Both the position numbers and the translations under genes were made by a program. From Mycoplasma bradburyae (GTDB lineage Bacteria > Bacillota_I > Bacilli_A > Mycoplasmatales > Mycoplasmoidaceae), in assembly GCF_024338845.1 (NCBI RefSeq), contig NZ_CP101414.1:917939-981938 (forward strand): 64,000 bases of DNA. Reading direction: 5' to 3'. The notes beneath the pieces were generated by a model. The model was not told where the DNA came from. It was given only the letters and a program-made list of their open reading frames with translations, and did not search any database. Positions 23,586 to 34,860 of this stretch are shown here, piece by piece (position 1 is the first letter of the stretch; every line of letters starts with the position of its first letter).

Positions 23586-24068
23586 CTAATCAAACTTAAT
23601 ATGACAATAACCACTAGGATTTTTAACTAAATAATCTTGGTGATATTCTTCTGCTACAAAATAATTTTGCAACTTCAAAACTTCGGTAACTATAGGTTTA
23701 GAATATCTTCCTTGAGCTTGAGCTAATTTAGATTTAATAATTGTTTCGTCTGCTTCATCTACAAAATAAAACCCACTGCGATACTGAGTCCCTTTGTCGT
23801 TTGCTTGGTAATTTAAAGTCGTTGGGTCAACAACTTTTAAAAATAGATCAATTATTTCTTCTAAGTTGATAATTTGATCATCATAGATGATTTCTACAGT
23901 TTCTACAGCTCCAGTAAGACCGCTACACACTTCTTTGTAAGTTGGATTTTTAAACTCTGGTTTGCAATTAGCATAACCTACTGTTGATTTAATTATTCTT
24001 TTGGTTCTTCTAAAGTACTCTTGAACACCTCAAAAACAGCCACCTGCTAAATATATTTTCTTAGTCAT
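23586..24068 (-). CDS. msrA: Peptide methionine-S-sulfoxide reductase A
   Basis: 160 aa; ATG 24066-24068 with an AAGGA ribosome-binding site 7 nt upstream, stop TAG 23586-23588. The GGCFWG active-site motif is at residues 9-14 with catalytic Cys11; its Trp is TGA-coded, so the motif is visible only with the mycoplasma code. Conserved YxNPTYKEVCSG and the C-terminal YHQDYL strings are present. It reduces methionine-S-sulfoxide in oxidised proteins. Length is typical of a single-domain MsrA; no MsrB domain is fused. Confidence 0.95.
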
Positions 24069-24191
24069 TTGTTATCCTTATGGTTAAATTTCATTATTAT
24101 TTCTAGATAATAATATTTGTTTTATCTACCATCTATAATAATTCTTGTTTTATAATATTAAATATTACTATTTTTTCAATTTTGTGATTGA

Positions 24192-27100
24192 ATGATAAAT
24201 AAAATCCTCGAATATTACTTTCAAGATAGTGAGCTTGTTCGTGGTAAAAATCTAGTAAACCGTAAAACAGTTAAATTAACTTATCATCAAGAAAATCGAT
24301 TATTGCTACTAAGTGCTATAATTCGCGATGAACAAAAAGAAGTTAATACAAAAGTAACTGTTGACGGTGTTAATGAAAAGCTTCTAGATATTACCTGCGA
24401 TTGCAAGTCACGATTAAAATATTGTCGTTATATAGCGGCAACAATTTATAGTGCTTACATCAAATTAAAAAAAATTAGCGATAAACAGCAAAAAGAAAGT
24501 AAAAAACAAGATATATTATCTAATAGCAACAAAATACGCGAAACCAAGCTTAAAGTTAAGGACTCCATTTCGTTTAGTATTGAATCTATTAAGAAATCAT
24601 TTAATACTACTAAGTTATCGATCTTTTTAAATGTTGATGAATACAAATTTAAATTGGTTAATGAAAACTATTTCTTATTAAAACAAAATTGAATGAATGG
24701 TGAAGAAATCAGCTTTTACGTTTGTTACGAAAATGCGAAAACACCGGCAAAATTATTAAAAATTAGTATAGATAGCAATTCATTCAAGTATCAGGATTTA
24801 TATATGTTCTGATACTTAGTATATTTATGTAATACTAATAATGTTAATGACGAAACATTTTTAAGAGAAGGATCTTATCTTCATAGCGATTTTAAAATAA
24901 GCAATCCTGGATTGTACGCACTTAATGATGTAAAAAATTTTAAAGATTTTTTAGATCAATACGATCAATCATACCAACAAGAGGAATTAAGCGAAGATTT
25001 AATAAATGAAATTAATTCATGTTTTAATGAATGTAGTTTTATAGTTTCTTCTAAGAAGAATCCTAACAGAATAGTATTAATAACTGATAAAGGGGATGTT
25101 TATAAATTTAATATCGAAACATTTGTTGATAAAAAATGAGTTCCATATTTAAGTCATTACTTATCTAAAGATAATCGTTTATTCGTAAACCCTTTTAATG
25201 AGATATTAAATCAAAATCAGATTAACCATGAAGTGTTAAATAAAGTATCAATTACATCAAAGGAGTTTCTTGATCTCTATATTTACTTAAGTAAGTTAGG
25301 GTTTGAAGATATTTATATTGATGATTCTAAAAAAGTTATCAAATTAATTGATTATTTACCTAAGGCTGGTTTAGTAATCGGTTTTGACGATTCTAAATCA
25401 TGTGTTATTAGTAACCTTATCTTTAATTATAAGCGTTCTAATGAAAATAATATCGTTTATTACGATAATAAAGAAACTCTTAGAAACCAAAGATTGCATT
25501 TATATGAAGAAAATACTTATGATTTTTTCTTTAAAAAAGTAATAAACAAAAAATTATCTTCTAAACTAAAAAAGAATCTATTAGATGTTAAAGATTTAGA
25601 AGAATTAAAACAACTGGCTGATAGTTTTATTGGTAATGAACAATTTCATATTAAATTGTTAGATGCTTATACAAAAGAGCTAAAACTTAAATTTAATATT
25701 AAAAACTTTAAAAAAATCGAAACACATAACGATTTAATTAAAATCACTTTAGATGATTTTGGCTATGATTTTGATTTCATTAAAGAAATCGTTTCATATC
25801 ATTTATTATCTAAAGAAGTATTCATAACTAGCAATGGTTTTTATTATTTAAAAGATCCTGATAATCAAGAATTCTTAGAATTCTGATCTAAATTTGATTT
25901 TTATGGAATTAAAAAAGTTAATTCTAAAACTTTAATATTTAACCGATATCGTTTATTAGATCTTTACAACGCTTTTAAAAACTATAACAATCATTTTAAA
26001 AAGATTGCAGTAGATGAAATTGTAGAGTTAATTGACGCATTATTTAATAATTCATTTAAAAATGAATTAAAAATTGATGCTCCGTTTGATAGACTCTTAT
26101 GACCATATCAAAAAGAAGGTAATAAGTGATTAAGAACCATGCAAAAGTTCGGATTTGGAGCTATCATGGCAGATGACATGGGGTTAGGTAAAACAATCCA
26201 AACAATTTCAGTTATTGCGCAATATTACAAAGAACATCCTCAAGAAATAAAACAAAGTTTAATAGTAGCACCTTCATCATTATTACTTAACTGGGCAAGT
26301 GAATTTAAAAAGTTTGCACCTGATTTAAAAGTAGCTGCTATCAAAGGGAATGTTGATAGTCGTAAAGCAGTAATATCTTCTAGAAGCCATGTTGTTGAGA
26401 TTACCACATACGCAGCATTTAGAAGAGATAAGTTACTTCATGCTAAAAAAGACTACGCTTACATCGTACTAGATGAGGCTCAAAGTATTAAAAATGCTTC
26501 ATCAATTCTATCTAAAGAAATTAAAAGTCTTAAAGCTGCTCATAAAGTAGCCTTAACTGGTACAGTTATTGAAAACCGCTTATCAGAATTATGGTCAATC
26601 TTTGACTTCGTTTTACCTGGTTTCTTTGGTTCGATATCTGATTTTAATTTCAACTATACTAGTTCTATTGAACGTGACGAAAAAATGAATGAAGAAGCTA
26701 TTCAACGTTTAAAGAAAAAGATATCTCCATTTATTTTAAGAAGAACTAAAGAAAAAGTTCTTAAAGATTTGCCTCCTAAAACTCAAAGCGATTTATTAGT
26801 TGCTTTATCATTAGATCATGTTGCTTTCTATAGAGAAAGAGAAAAAGAAGTTAAAGACGAAATTTTAAAGATTATTCAATCAAAAGATAAATCAAAAAAA
26901 GGTCTTGGAATCATGTTGGCTAAGTTATTAAATGAACTTAGACAAATTTGTTGTTCTCCTAAATTAATAGATTCAAAATTTAACGGTGAAAACGTTAAAT
27001 TTACTGCTGCTATTGATATCATTAATAACGCTATGAAAAGCAATAAAAAAGTATTGCTTTTCAGTCAGTATTTAGGTGTTATTGATCTATTTAAAAAAGA

Positions 27101-27503
27101 TCTTGAAGAAAAAGGAATTAAATACTTTATTCTTACAGGTGAAACTCCTAAAGAGGTTCGTTTGGAATACGTAAATGAATTTAATAACTTGAAAGAACCT
27201 GCAGTCTTTATTGCTTCGCTTAAAGCTGGTGGTGTCGGTTTAAACTTAACTGGAGCTGAGATTGTTATTCATTATGATTTATGATGAAATTTAGCTTTAC
27301 AAAATCAAGCAACCGACCGTGCCCATAGAATTGGTCAAAAAAACCATGTTCAGGTTTATCGTATAATCGCTGCTGATACTATTGAAGAAAGAATTGTAGC
27401 TATTCAGGAACGAAAGAAAGAATTAGCTTCTAAATTAATTCAAGAAACTGATAATAGCTTAAGTTGATTGAATGTTAAAGATATCTTATCTTTATTTGAA
27501 TAG
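24192..27503 (+). CDS. SNF2-family helicase with degenerate SWIM zinc finger
   Basis: 1103 aa, ATG 24192, stop TAG 27501-27503; one frame with TGA as Trp. The C-terminal half is a complete SNF2 ATPase: Walker A in [10 protein letters not shown] (about residues 659-668), DEAQ box in [11 protein letters not shown] (about 760), [11 protein letters not shown], and motif [12 protein letters not shown]. Near the N-terminus a SWIM-like CDC-x6-CRY (Cys69, Cys71, Cys78, Tyr80) stands where SWIM domains have CxC...CxH; the final His is Tyr. Related SNF2 proteins with N-terminal SWIM occur in Firmicutes and in M. genitalium/M. pneumoniae. It is an ATP-driven DNA translocase; its in vivo role is unknown. 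It is one of few plus-strand genes left of the origin. Confidence 0.9.
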
Positions 27504-27596
27504 TACTTACTTTTTAAAAAAGTAATGACATATTAATATAATCTAATATTATTATTATAAGAATTATGGATTGTTTGTTTATTATAGTCTTTAATT

Positions 27597-28265
27597 ATGT
27601 TTAAATATATATCTGATAAAAAATTGATAGATAGTTGTTTTGAAGTTGCTAATAAATTAACTAAACTAATTCAAGCAACTTTAGCAAAACATTTAATTGA
27701 TACTAGATTGCATAGTTTAGCTGAAACAAAAGAAAAACTTGCTTGCGAAAAAGAAGGTTATCCTTTTGGTTTTGATTTTATCTTAGAACTAACAAGACCA
27801 GCTACAGCCTTAAAAGGTAGAGCTAACAACGAATTAAAAGATATTATTAAAAAAGATATTCAAGAGGTAATTAATCAAGAATTTGCTAATAAAGATGTTG
27901 TTATAAAAAGCACAAGCACAGGCTTTTGTATAATAAATTTATTTAATAAAAATACTCCTGAAACCAAATTTTTTATCGAATTTAATATTTATAAATTCGA
28001 TGGTAAAAATTTTTATGTATTAAAAAAACACCGAACTAAAGTTAATGAAGTTTGAACAAAGGTAAAAAATCTAAATGAGATTAAACACCGCATGAGTTTA
28101 GTTGAAAATGATCCTGATGCTTGATTAGAATTTAAGGAAAGATATTTATTCTGATTAGGACAGTATTTAGAAGAAAATAAAGAAAAACCTTCTTCTTTAA
28201 GTTGCAAAACCCAAGCTTTAAACGATGCATTTAACAAGTTCTGACAAAACCAACTTGAAAAATAA
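27597..28265 (+). CDS. Conserved-looking hypothetical protein, 222 aa
   Basis: ATG 27597, stop TAA 28263-28265, with five TGA Trp codons in the last third. It is soluble, without signal or membrane segment. The N-terminal half is helical; a central part has beta-rich strings such as GFDFILELTR and KFFIEFNIYKFDGKNFYVLK; the C-terminus is helical and acidic (DPDAWLEFKERYLFWLGQYL). I recognise no family. It is 93 nt downstream of the SNF2 gene on the same strand and ends before a bidirectional terminator, so it may be cotranscribed and functionally linked to that helicase. Confidence 0.6.
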
Positions 28266-28290
28266 TTAAGTTTAATTAACTAGATAATAA

Positions 28291-28329
28291 AAAACACCAG
28301 TTAAGGTTTTATTACTTAACTGGTGTTTT
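28291..28329. terminator. Bidirectional terminator between convergent units
   Basis: Perfect 15-bp stem AAAACACCAGTTAAG (28291-28305) with its complement (28315-28329) and a 9-nt loop. It is followed by T-runs on both strands, 26 nt after the plus-strand stop and just beyond the last Protein M-like gene on the minus strand. Confidence 0.85.
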
Positions 28330-28333
28330 ATTT

Positions 28334-30415
28334 TTATTCATCATCTTCATCATCATTTGTGTTATTATGCATATTAACATCATTAGGATTTAATGGATCA
28401 CCAACTGCGTTTAGTTTGTTATCAACTTTAAAGATTTTAGGTTGATAAGTTTTAGCAATTTCTGGAGTTACATATTGAACAGGCACACCACCTGATATAG
28501 AACTAATACGCGATACTAAACTTTCATCAGTTACATAGATAGCTTTAGAGAACGAGCCACCTTCAATAGCGTATCTTAAGAATGCTTGAAGATCAGATCA
28601 ACCACTAGAAATATCAGAAGCTTTACCTAATAAAATTAAATCATCAGGTTGGCTAGCATCAGGACCTCTACCAAAACTAATTGTATTTCCGCCACTCGGA
28701 GTAAATGACATTGCTCTAGCTCATTGCGAATGGTTGAATTCAGATAAGTTGTATACAAGGTGTTCGCCGGTATGATCTTTAGTTATCAAGTCTCTTGATA
28801 ATCTTACCGTTTTTAAAGTTGCATCTTTTAAATCTAGACCTCTGAAAGAACGTATAATAGGCGCATCAGAAAAGTCTCATACAACTGGTTTAGCTCCTTT
28901 ACCTTGGAATTGCCCATTAAAGATTCTTTCGCTTCTTCTATTAAACGCAATATCAATTCCTTCTTGAACTCTAGCATAATCATCATTTCGATCGAATTTA
29001 AGAGCCGCAAAAATTGGCGTTGAAGCAACTGTAGCCCCTGGAGGGTATGGCTGGAATCCACCTACGTTATATGAATTTAATGAAGGAATAAAATTGATGT
29101 GTTTAAGAGCTAATGGATTAATGCCTCATAAGTCACTATTAACAACATTAGTTGTATAAATGTTTAACTCATCAAGTTTACGATCTTCTAAAGCAATTAA
29201 TGAACTTGTATTAAAGTTTTCAATAAATACTCTTAATAATTTTACGTTTTCAGGTAATGACTTAATTATTTTGTATACATTTCTATTAGTATTTGTCTTA
29301 CCTATATTTCTAAGTTCGACACCAACAGATTTTGTTGTTTTAGCCGCCTTTTTCAAGAATTCTATAAACTTGTCATAACCTTTATCGTTATCAACATCTA
29401 AAATAAACAAGTTAACGGGTTCTTTGTTCTTATAATATGGATCATTATAGTTAGTTGGTTCGTAGTGTCTTACTTCAATACCATCACCTCTGCGAAGATT
29501 ATAATCTTCACTATCAATGAACTGATACGTTATATCAGTTTTAGTTCAACCATCAAAATCGCCTTTTAAGATATCATCAGGACTATCATTTCATGTTCTA
29601 TTTGGTTGTCCTAATAATCTCTTAGCATTAGATTTCTTATAAAAGGACACATATGGGTTTTCATCTATATTTTTGTAACCATAAGTTACAGAAACATTAG
29701 GCACCATGATTTCAAGTGTTCTATTTGCTTTTGCTTCTCTTTCAATTTCGGCATCAGTTACCGTGCTTAAAGATATCTGCAAGTCTTGAAATCCATATTT
29801 CGTTCTACCTGGTTCATTACGTTCAACAAATAAGTTATTTCAATAAGAATCAAAAAAGTCTGGATTATTGGTATAACCAACAGCTTTCTTAAAAGCTTCT
29901 TTATTTTCTTTAGTATTAGCTGCTAAACCTTTAGAAATAATGCTTCTTACAACATTTACTATTTTCTTTGATTCAGCAATAATCATACCAACCTTATCAC
30001 CTGATGCTGTTGGAGTACTAGGATCATAAGGTATTTCTGGAGTTGTTTTATCTAGATTATACTCTGTAGGAGTGTAGGTTACGGGTTCAGGTGTATCGTC
30101 TGGAACTGGTTGTGTTGGATTATCCGATTTTTTATCTGGTTCTTTATTCTTTTTAGTAGTGTCAATTGGCGCTGGTCTATTATCAACTGGCTTAGGTTTT
30201 TCTGATGTATTAAAGTCTCTATTAGCATTATATTGATTATCATCTGCAACATTATTTTTTAAATCGACTTTATTGCTTCTTTCAATAAGTTTGCTCGTAG
30301 AATTATTGATATTACTCGTAAAAACAATACTCAAAGTAGCTGTACTAGCTATTACTAGCGAAGAACAACCTAAAGTAACCAGTTTTATTAACTTTCTTTT
30401 TTTAGAACTTAGCAT
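28334..30415 (-). CDS. Protein M-like immunoglobulin-blocking surface protein, copy A
   Basis: 693 aa, ATG 30413-30415, stop TAA 28334-28336. The N-terminal basic anchor (SKKRKLIKLVTLG plus hydrophobic segment to about residue 30) has no lipobox Cys. A Pro/Lys/Asp linker leads to the family motif YNLDKTTPEIPYDPS, a leucine-rich-repeat-like core (VELRNIGKTNTNRNVYKIIK, ALEDRKLDELNIYTT, GINPLALKHINFIPS), then the segment corresponding to the RRSERIFNGQFQGKG string and FGRGPDASQPDDLILLGK. These features match M. genitalium Protein M (MG281), which binds antibody light chains and blocks antigen binding. This copy ends in an unusual Asp/Glu-rich tail and is the most diverged of the six. It lacks the upstream box found before four copies. 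Confidence 0.8.
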
Positions 30416-30482
30416 TATATTAATAAAGACAAACCATTATATAAAATATTTTCAATTATAAAACAACACATTGATTTCTTAT

Positions 30483-32579
30483 TTAGTTTTTAGATAGTGT
30501 TGAACTATCTTTTTTCTCACCAATAGCGTTTAAGGTAGGATCAATATTAAATACTTTCTTTTCTTGTTTATTTAGATAATCAAGCGGTTTAACATAAACA
30601 TTAATGTCGTTATTTTCTGAAGCGGCCGCTGCTTTTATTTGATTAGCTAAATATCCTGATGAAACATAAACATTTTTAAATGCTCCACTGTTAGTTGTGT
30701 ATTTAATAAATGATAATAAGTCTTGTAACCCTTCGCGTTCTAGCGTATTTTGTGATCCTCTTAAGATTAAGTTTTTAGGTTGTTGAATTTCTGTTCCACG
30801 CCCAAAACTAATGTAACGTTTAGCATAACTAGGACGATATTGCATAGCAGCTGTCCATTGCGAATGATTGAACTCATCTAAATCATAAGTTACATAAGTA
30901 TTACCATTTTTATCAGATTGAATTAAATCTGCTGATAATCTTACATATCTTAATTCAGCATCATGAACATTTAAATTTTTAAGGTTTCTAATAATTGGTG
31001 CGTCAGCGAAATCTCAGAATACCGGTTTAGCTCCATCACCTTGGAAATTACCTTGGAAAATTCTTTCACTTCTTCTTGCTTTAGCAATATCTAAACCTTC
31101 CTGAACTCTCTTGTAATCATCGTTGCGGTCGAATTTTAAAGTTGTAAAGATTGGTGTAGATGCTATTGTTGTTCCTTTTGGATAAGGATTGAACCCACCA
31201 ACATTATATGCTATTAAAGAAGGTAAAAAATTAATATGTTTAAGAGCTAATGGGTTAATACCTCAAAGATCAGTATTAACTGTGCCTGTTGTGTAAATGT
31301 TAAGTTCTCTTAAATTACGGTTTTCAAGTGCTAGTAATGAAGTGGTATTAGCACCTTCTAAAAATACTGTTAAAGTAGCAACATTTGGCGGCAAAGCTTC
31401 AATGATATCATAAACATTTCTTGTTGTATTTTTCTTACCAACATTTTTAAGAACTACTCCAATTTGTTTATTATGATCATCGTCATAAACCTTCTTAATA
31501 AAGTTAATGAATTTTTCATAACCTGAAGTGTTATCAACATCTAAAACAAATACATTAAGATCTTTTTTATCCTTATAATAAGGATCGCTCTTATTTGTTG
31601 GTGTATAGTGTCTTACTTCGATACCATCGTCATTATTTATTCCGTATTTTCCATTTGTATATTCTGAAGTGGCATCTGTTTTAGTTCAACCATCAAATTC
31701 ACCTGATAAAATTTGATCAGAATTATCAAGAGCTCACTTATTAGGGTTACCTAAAACTCGATAAGAACTTACTTTTTTATAGTAATTAATTACTGGGTTA
31801 TCATCCTCGTTTTTGTAACCAAAAGTAATGGTTGTGTTTCCATAACCAGGCTGAACTTCTCATTGTCTATTAGCTTTAGCTTCAGACATAATAAAGCTAT
31901 CACTTGTAGTATTAATAGATATTAATAAATCATCAATACCACGAGCTCTACCAGGTGAAGTTGGTGGATTGAACAATTTATCTCATCAAGAATCATACAA
32001 TTCTTTGTTGTGATATCCGATTATTTTATAAAATTCGTCTCTAGCTTTTGGATCGTTACCATTAGCTGCAACTTTCGTTATTATATTTTTAGCTGCATCT
32101 AATTTTTTCTTAGTTTCAGTAAACAAAGCTTTAGCTTGTTCATCTGATAAGACTTGTTTGCTAGGATCATTTGGCTGAGCTGGGGTATTTTTATCTAAAT
32201 TGTATGCTTCTTTTTCATAAGTCACATAATTAATAGCCGTATCAGGAGCTAACTCGCTAGATTCATCTTCTGATTCTGAAGGTTGCTTATTAGGTTCAGG
32301 TTGTGGTTCAGGATCTTTAGGTGTTTCAACAATATCTTTAATTTCAGGTTTTTTAGGTTTATCAACTAAATTAAAATCGCGATTCGAATTATATGAATCG
32401 CTTGTAGATGTTGAATTATTATCTAATTTAACTTCATTACTTCTTTTTATTAAATTAGATTGAGTATCCGATTTACTCGATGAATAAACCACTCCTAGAG
32501 TAGAACCTGCTCCTATAACTAAAGAAGTTGCACTTAGAGCAATTAATTTAATGATCTTTCTTTTCTTAGAATTTAACAT
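30483..32579 (-). CDS. Protein M-like immunoglobulin-blocking surface protein, copy B
   Basis: 698 aa, ATG 32577-32579, stop TAG/TAA-type end at 30483-30485. It has a basic anchor with one hydrophobic segment (about 10-30), an acidic Pro/Glu linker (about 35-125), the family motif YNLDKNTPAQPNDPS, an LRR-like core, a SERIFQGNFQGDG string, then YISFGRGTEIQQP and a C-terminal domain ending after NIDPTLNAIG. By analogy with Protein M (MG281), the LRR-like core plus C-terminal domain would grip the antibody variable region. It carries the conserved box at 32606-32624, so it probably starts a transcript that also covers copy A, 67 nt downstream. Confidence 0.82.
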
Positions 32580-32605
32580 ATTTGTTGCTTTCTTAAATAA
32601 AAGCT

Positions 32606-32624
32606 CATTAAATAACTATAAATC
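32606..32624 (-). promoter_or_regulatory. Conserved upstream box of copy B
   Basis: CATTAAATAACTATAAATC (plus-strand sense), 26 nt upstream of the ATG. It is identical to the boxes before copies E and F; on the coding strand it includes TATAGT. Confidence 0.55.
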
Positions 32625-32673
32625 TTTTGTATTAATTCTTAATTAATATCTATTATTAAATAATATTATACTC

Positions 32674-34767
32674 CTAATTATTATTTGTAGGACTATTTAA
32701 AGGATCACCAATAGCATTAAGAGTGTTATCAACTTTAAATGTTTTGATCTTGAATTTACTTAATTCTTCAACAGTTTTTACTTTAACGCTGATTTCATTC
32801 ATTTGTGATTCAACCGCTTCTTTAATTCTTCTCGCTATATAATTAGATGAAACATAAGCCTCTTTAAATGCGTTGCTATTAGATGCGTATTTAACAAACG
32901 CTAATAGTTCTTCTAAACCTTCTTTTTCAAGAGTTTTTTCTGAACCTCTAAGAATTAATGCTTTAGGTTGTTGAACTTCTGTTCCACGACCAAAACTAAT
33001 ATAGCGTTTGTAATTTTCTGGACGGTATCTAATAGCAGCCCTTCATTGTGAATGATTAAATTCATCTAAATCATATGTCACATAAGTACTACCACTCTTA
33101 GGATCAGTATCTATTAAATCCGCTGATAATCTTACATATCTTAATTCAGCATCATAAACATTTAAGTTTTTAAGATTTCTAATAATTGGAGCGTCAGCAA
33201 AATCCCAGAAGATTGGCTTAGCGCCATCACCTTGGAAATCACCTTGGAAAATTCTTTCACTTCTACGATCCTTAGCTATTTTTAAACCCTCTTGAACTCT
33301 GGCATAATCATCATTTCGATCAAATTTTAAGGTCGTAAAGATTGGTGTTGAAGCTACTGTAGCACCAGGCGGATAAGGATTAAATCCCCCGACATTATAA
33401 CCTAATAGTGACGGAATAAAGTTAATGTTTTTAATCGCTAAAGGATTAATACCTCACTGATTAGTAATTGCTTGACCAGTCGTATAAATATTTAGTTCTC
33501 TTAAATGACGACCCTCTAATGCTAAGAGAGATGTTGTATTAGCGCCTTCTAAAAATACTGTAAGGGTTTGCACTGTATTTGGTAAAGCCTTGATAATGTT
33601 ATAAACATTTCTAGTTGTATGAGTTTTACCAACATTTCTTAACACAACTCCAATACCCTTGTTAGGTTTTCTTTCGGCAACATTTTTAAGAACATTAATA
33701 AATTTATTGTAACCAGAAGTTTTATCAACATCTAAAACAAATACATCTAGATCTTCTTTATCTTTATAGTAAGCATCATTCTTATCTTTTGGTGTATATC
33801 TTCTTACTTCAATACCATCATCAGCATTGAATCCATAGTTACCAGTGATATATTCATCAGTTGCCAAACTCTTGTTTCAACCAGCAAAATCACCACTTAA
33901 AATTTCATCAGGATTATCAACAGCTCATTTATTAGGATTACCCAAAACCCGATAACCATTAACCTTTTTCATGTAGTTTTTTACAGGGTTATCTTCTTCA
34001 TGTTCATAACTAAATGTTATTGTGGTATTACCAGCACCTACTAAAAGTTCTCAACGTCTATTAGCTTTAGCTTCGCTCATTATAAATGAATCGCTTGTAA
34101 CATTAATTGATGTTAATAAATCATCAATCCCACGTTGTCTTCCTGGCGCTGGATCTTCAAATAAACGTTCTCATCAAGAATCAAACAAATCTTTGTTATG
34201 ATAACCTAAAACATTAAATAATGCATCTCTGTTTGCAGTAGTATTCCCACCTTTAGCAACAGCTCTTAGTACTACTTCTTTGGTGTCGTTTAATTTCTTT
34301 TTTGTTGTAACAAAGATTTCTCTAGCTCTTTCTTCAGATACTGTTGCTACGCTAGGATCATTCGGTTGTTTTGGCGTTTTTTCGTCTAATTGATAATCTT
34401 CATTATCATTAAATTCAATATATTTAATCGGTGTATCTTCAGCTAATTCATTACCTTGATCATCTTGAGGTTCTGGCGGTACCATTTCTTCTGGTTTAGG
34501 ATTTTCTAACACAGGTCTGTTGTCAGGTTTTTCTGGTTTTTTTGGCGTTTTTTTCAGGTTGAAATCGCGATTTGAATTATGCAAATCGCTAGTTCCTTCT
34601 GATTCATTTTCCAGTTTTACTTCACCATTTCTTTTAAGCAAATCTGATTTTGATTCAACATTATGTGTAGATAAAACTATTCCAATTGTTGCGCTAGCAC
34701 CTAATACCAAACTAGAAGAGCTAAGCCCTATTAATTTAATGATCTTTCTTTTTTTGGAATGTAACAT
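32674..34767 (-). CDS. Protein M-like immunoglobulin-blocking surface protein, copy C
   Basis: 697 aa, ATG 34765-34767, stop TAG 32674-32676. Same domain order as its neighbours: basic anchor, acidic Pro-rich linker with LENPKPEEMVPPEPQDD, motif YQLDEKTPKQPNDPS, LRR-like core with IGVVLRNVGKTHTTRNVYNI and ALEGRHLRELNIYTTG, the FQG/FWDFAD segment, and the FGRGTEVQQP C-terminal domain ending with NAIGDPLNSPTNNN. The anchor should hold it on the outer membrane face. It carries a variant of the upstream box (2 nt shorter), so it is probably transcribed separately from copy D. Confidence 0.82.
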
Positions 34768-34798
34768 TATTACTTATTTCTTTAATAAAATAAAAGCT

Positions 34799-34815
34799 CA
34801 TTAAAACTATAAATC
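34799..34815 (-). promoter_or_regulatory. Conserved upstream box of copy C (2-nt deletion variant)
   Basis: CATTAAAACTATAAATC, 31 nt upstream of the ATG. It matches the 19-nt box of copies B, E and F with two bases missing in the middle. Confidence 0.5.
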
Positions 34816-34860
34816 TTTGTTTTCTTTTTAAAAGAAACTAATTTTTTTTATTATATATAT

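Noticed and set aside
27507..27525. TTACTTTTT/AAAAAGTAA palindrome after the SNF2 gene as a terminator
   Set aside because: The stem is almost pure A/T with no loop and no separate T-run; too weak to call.
28834..29061. 75-aa minus-strand open frame inside copy A
   Set aside because: It is in another frame from copy A, whose frame is open over this interval and matches the paralogues.
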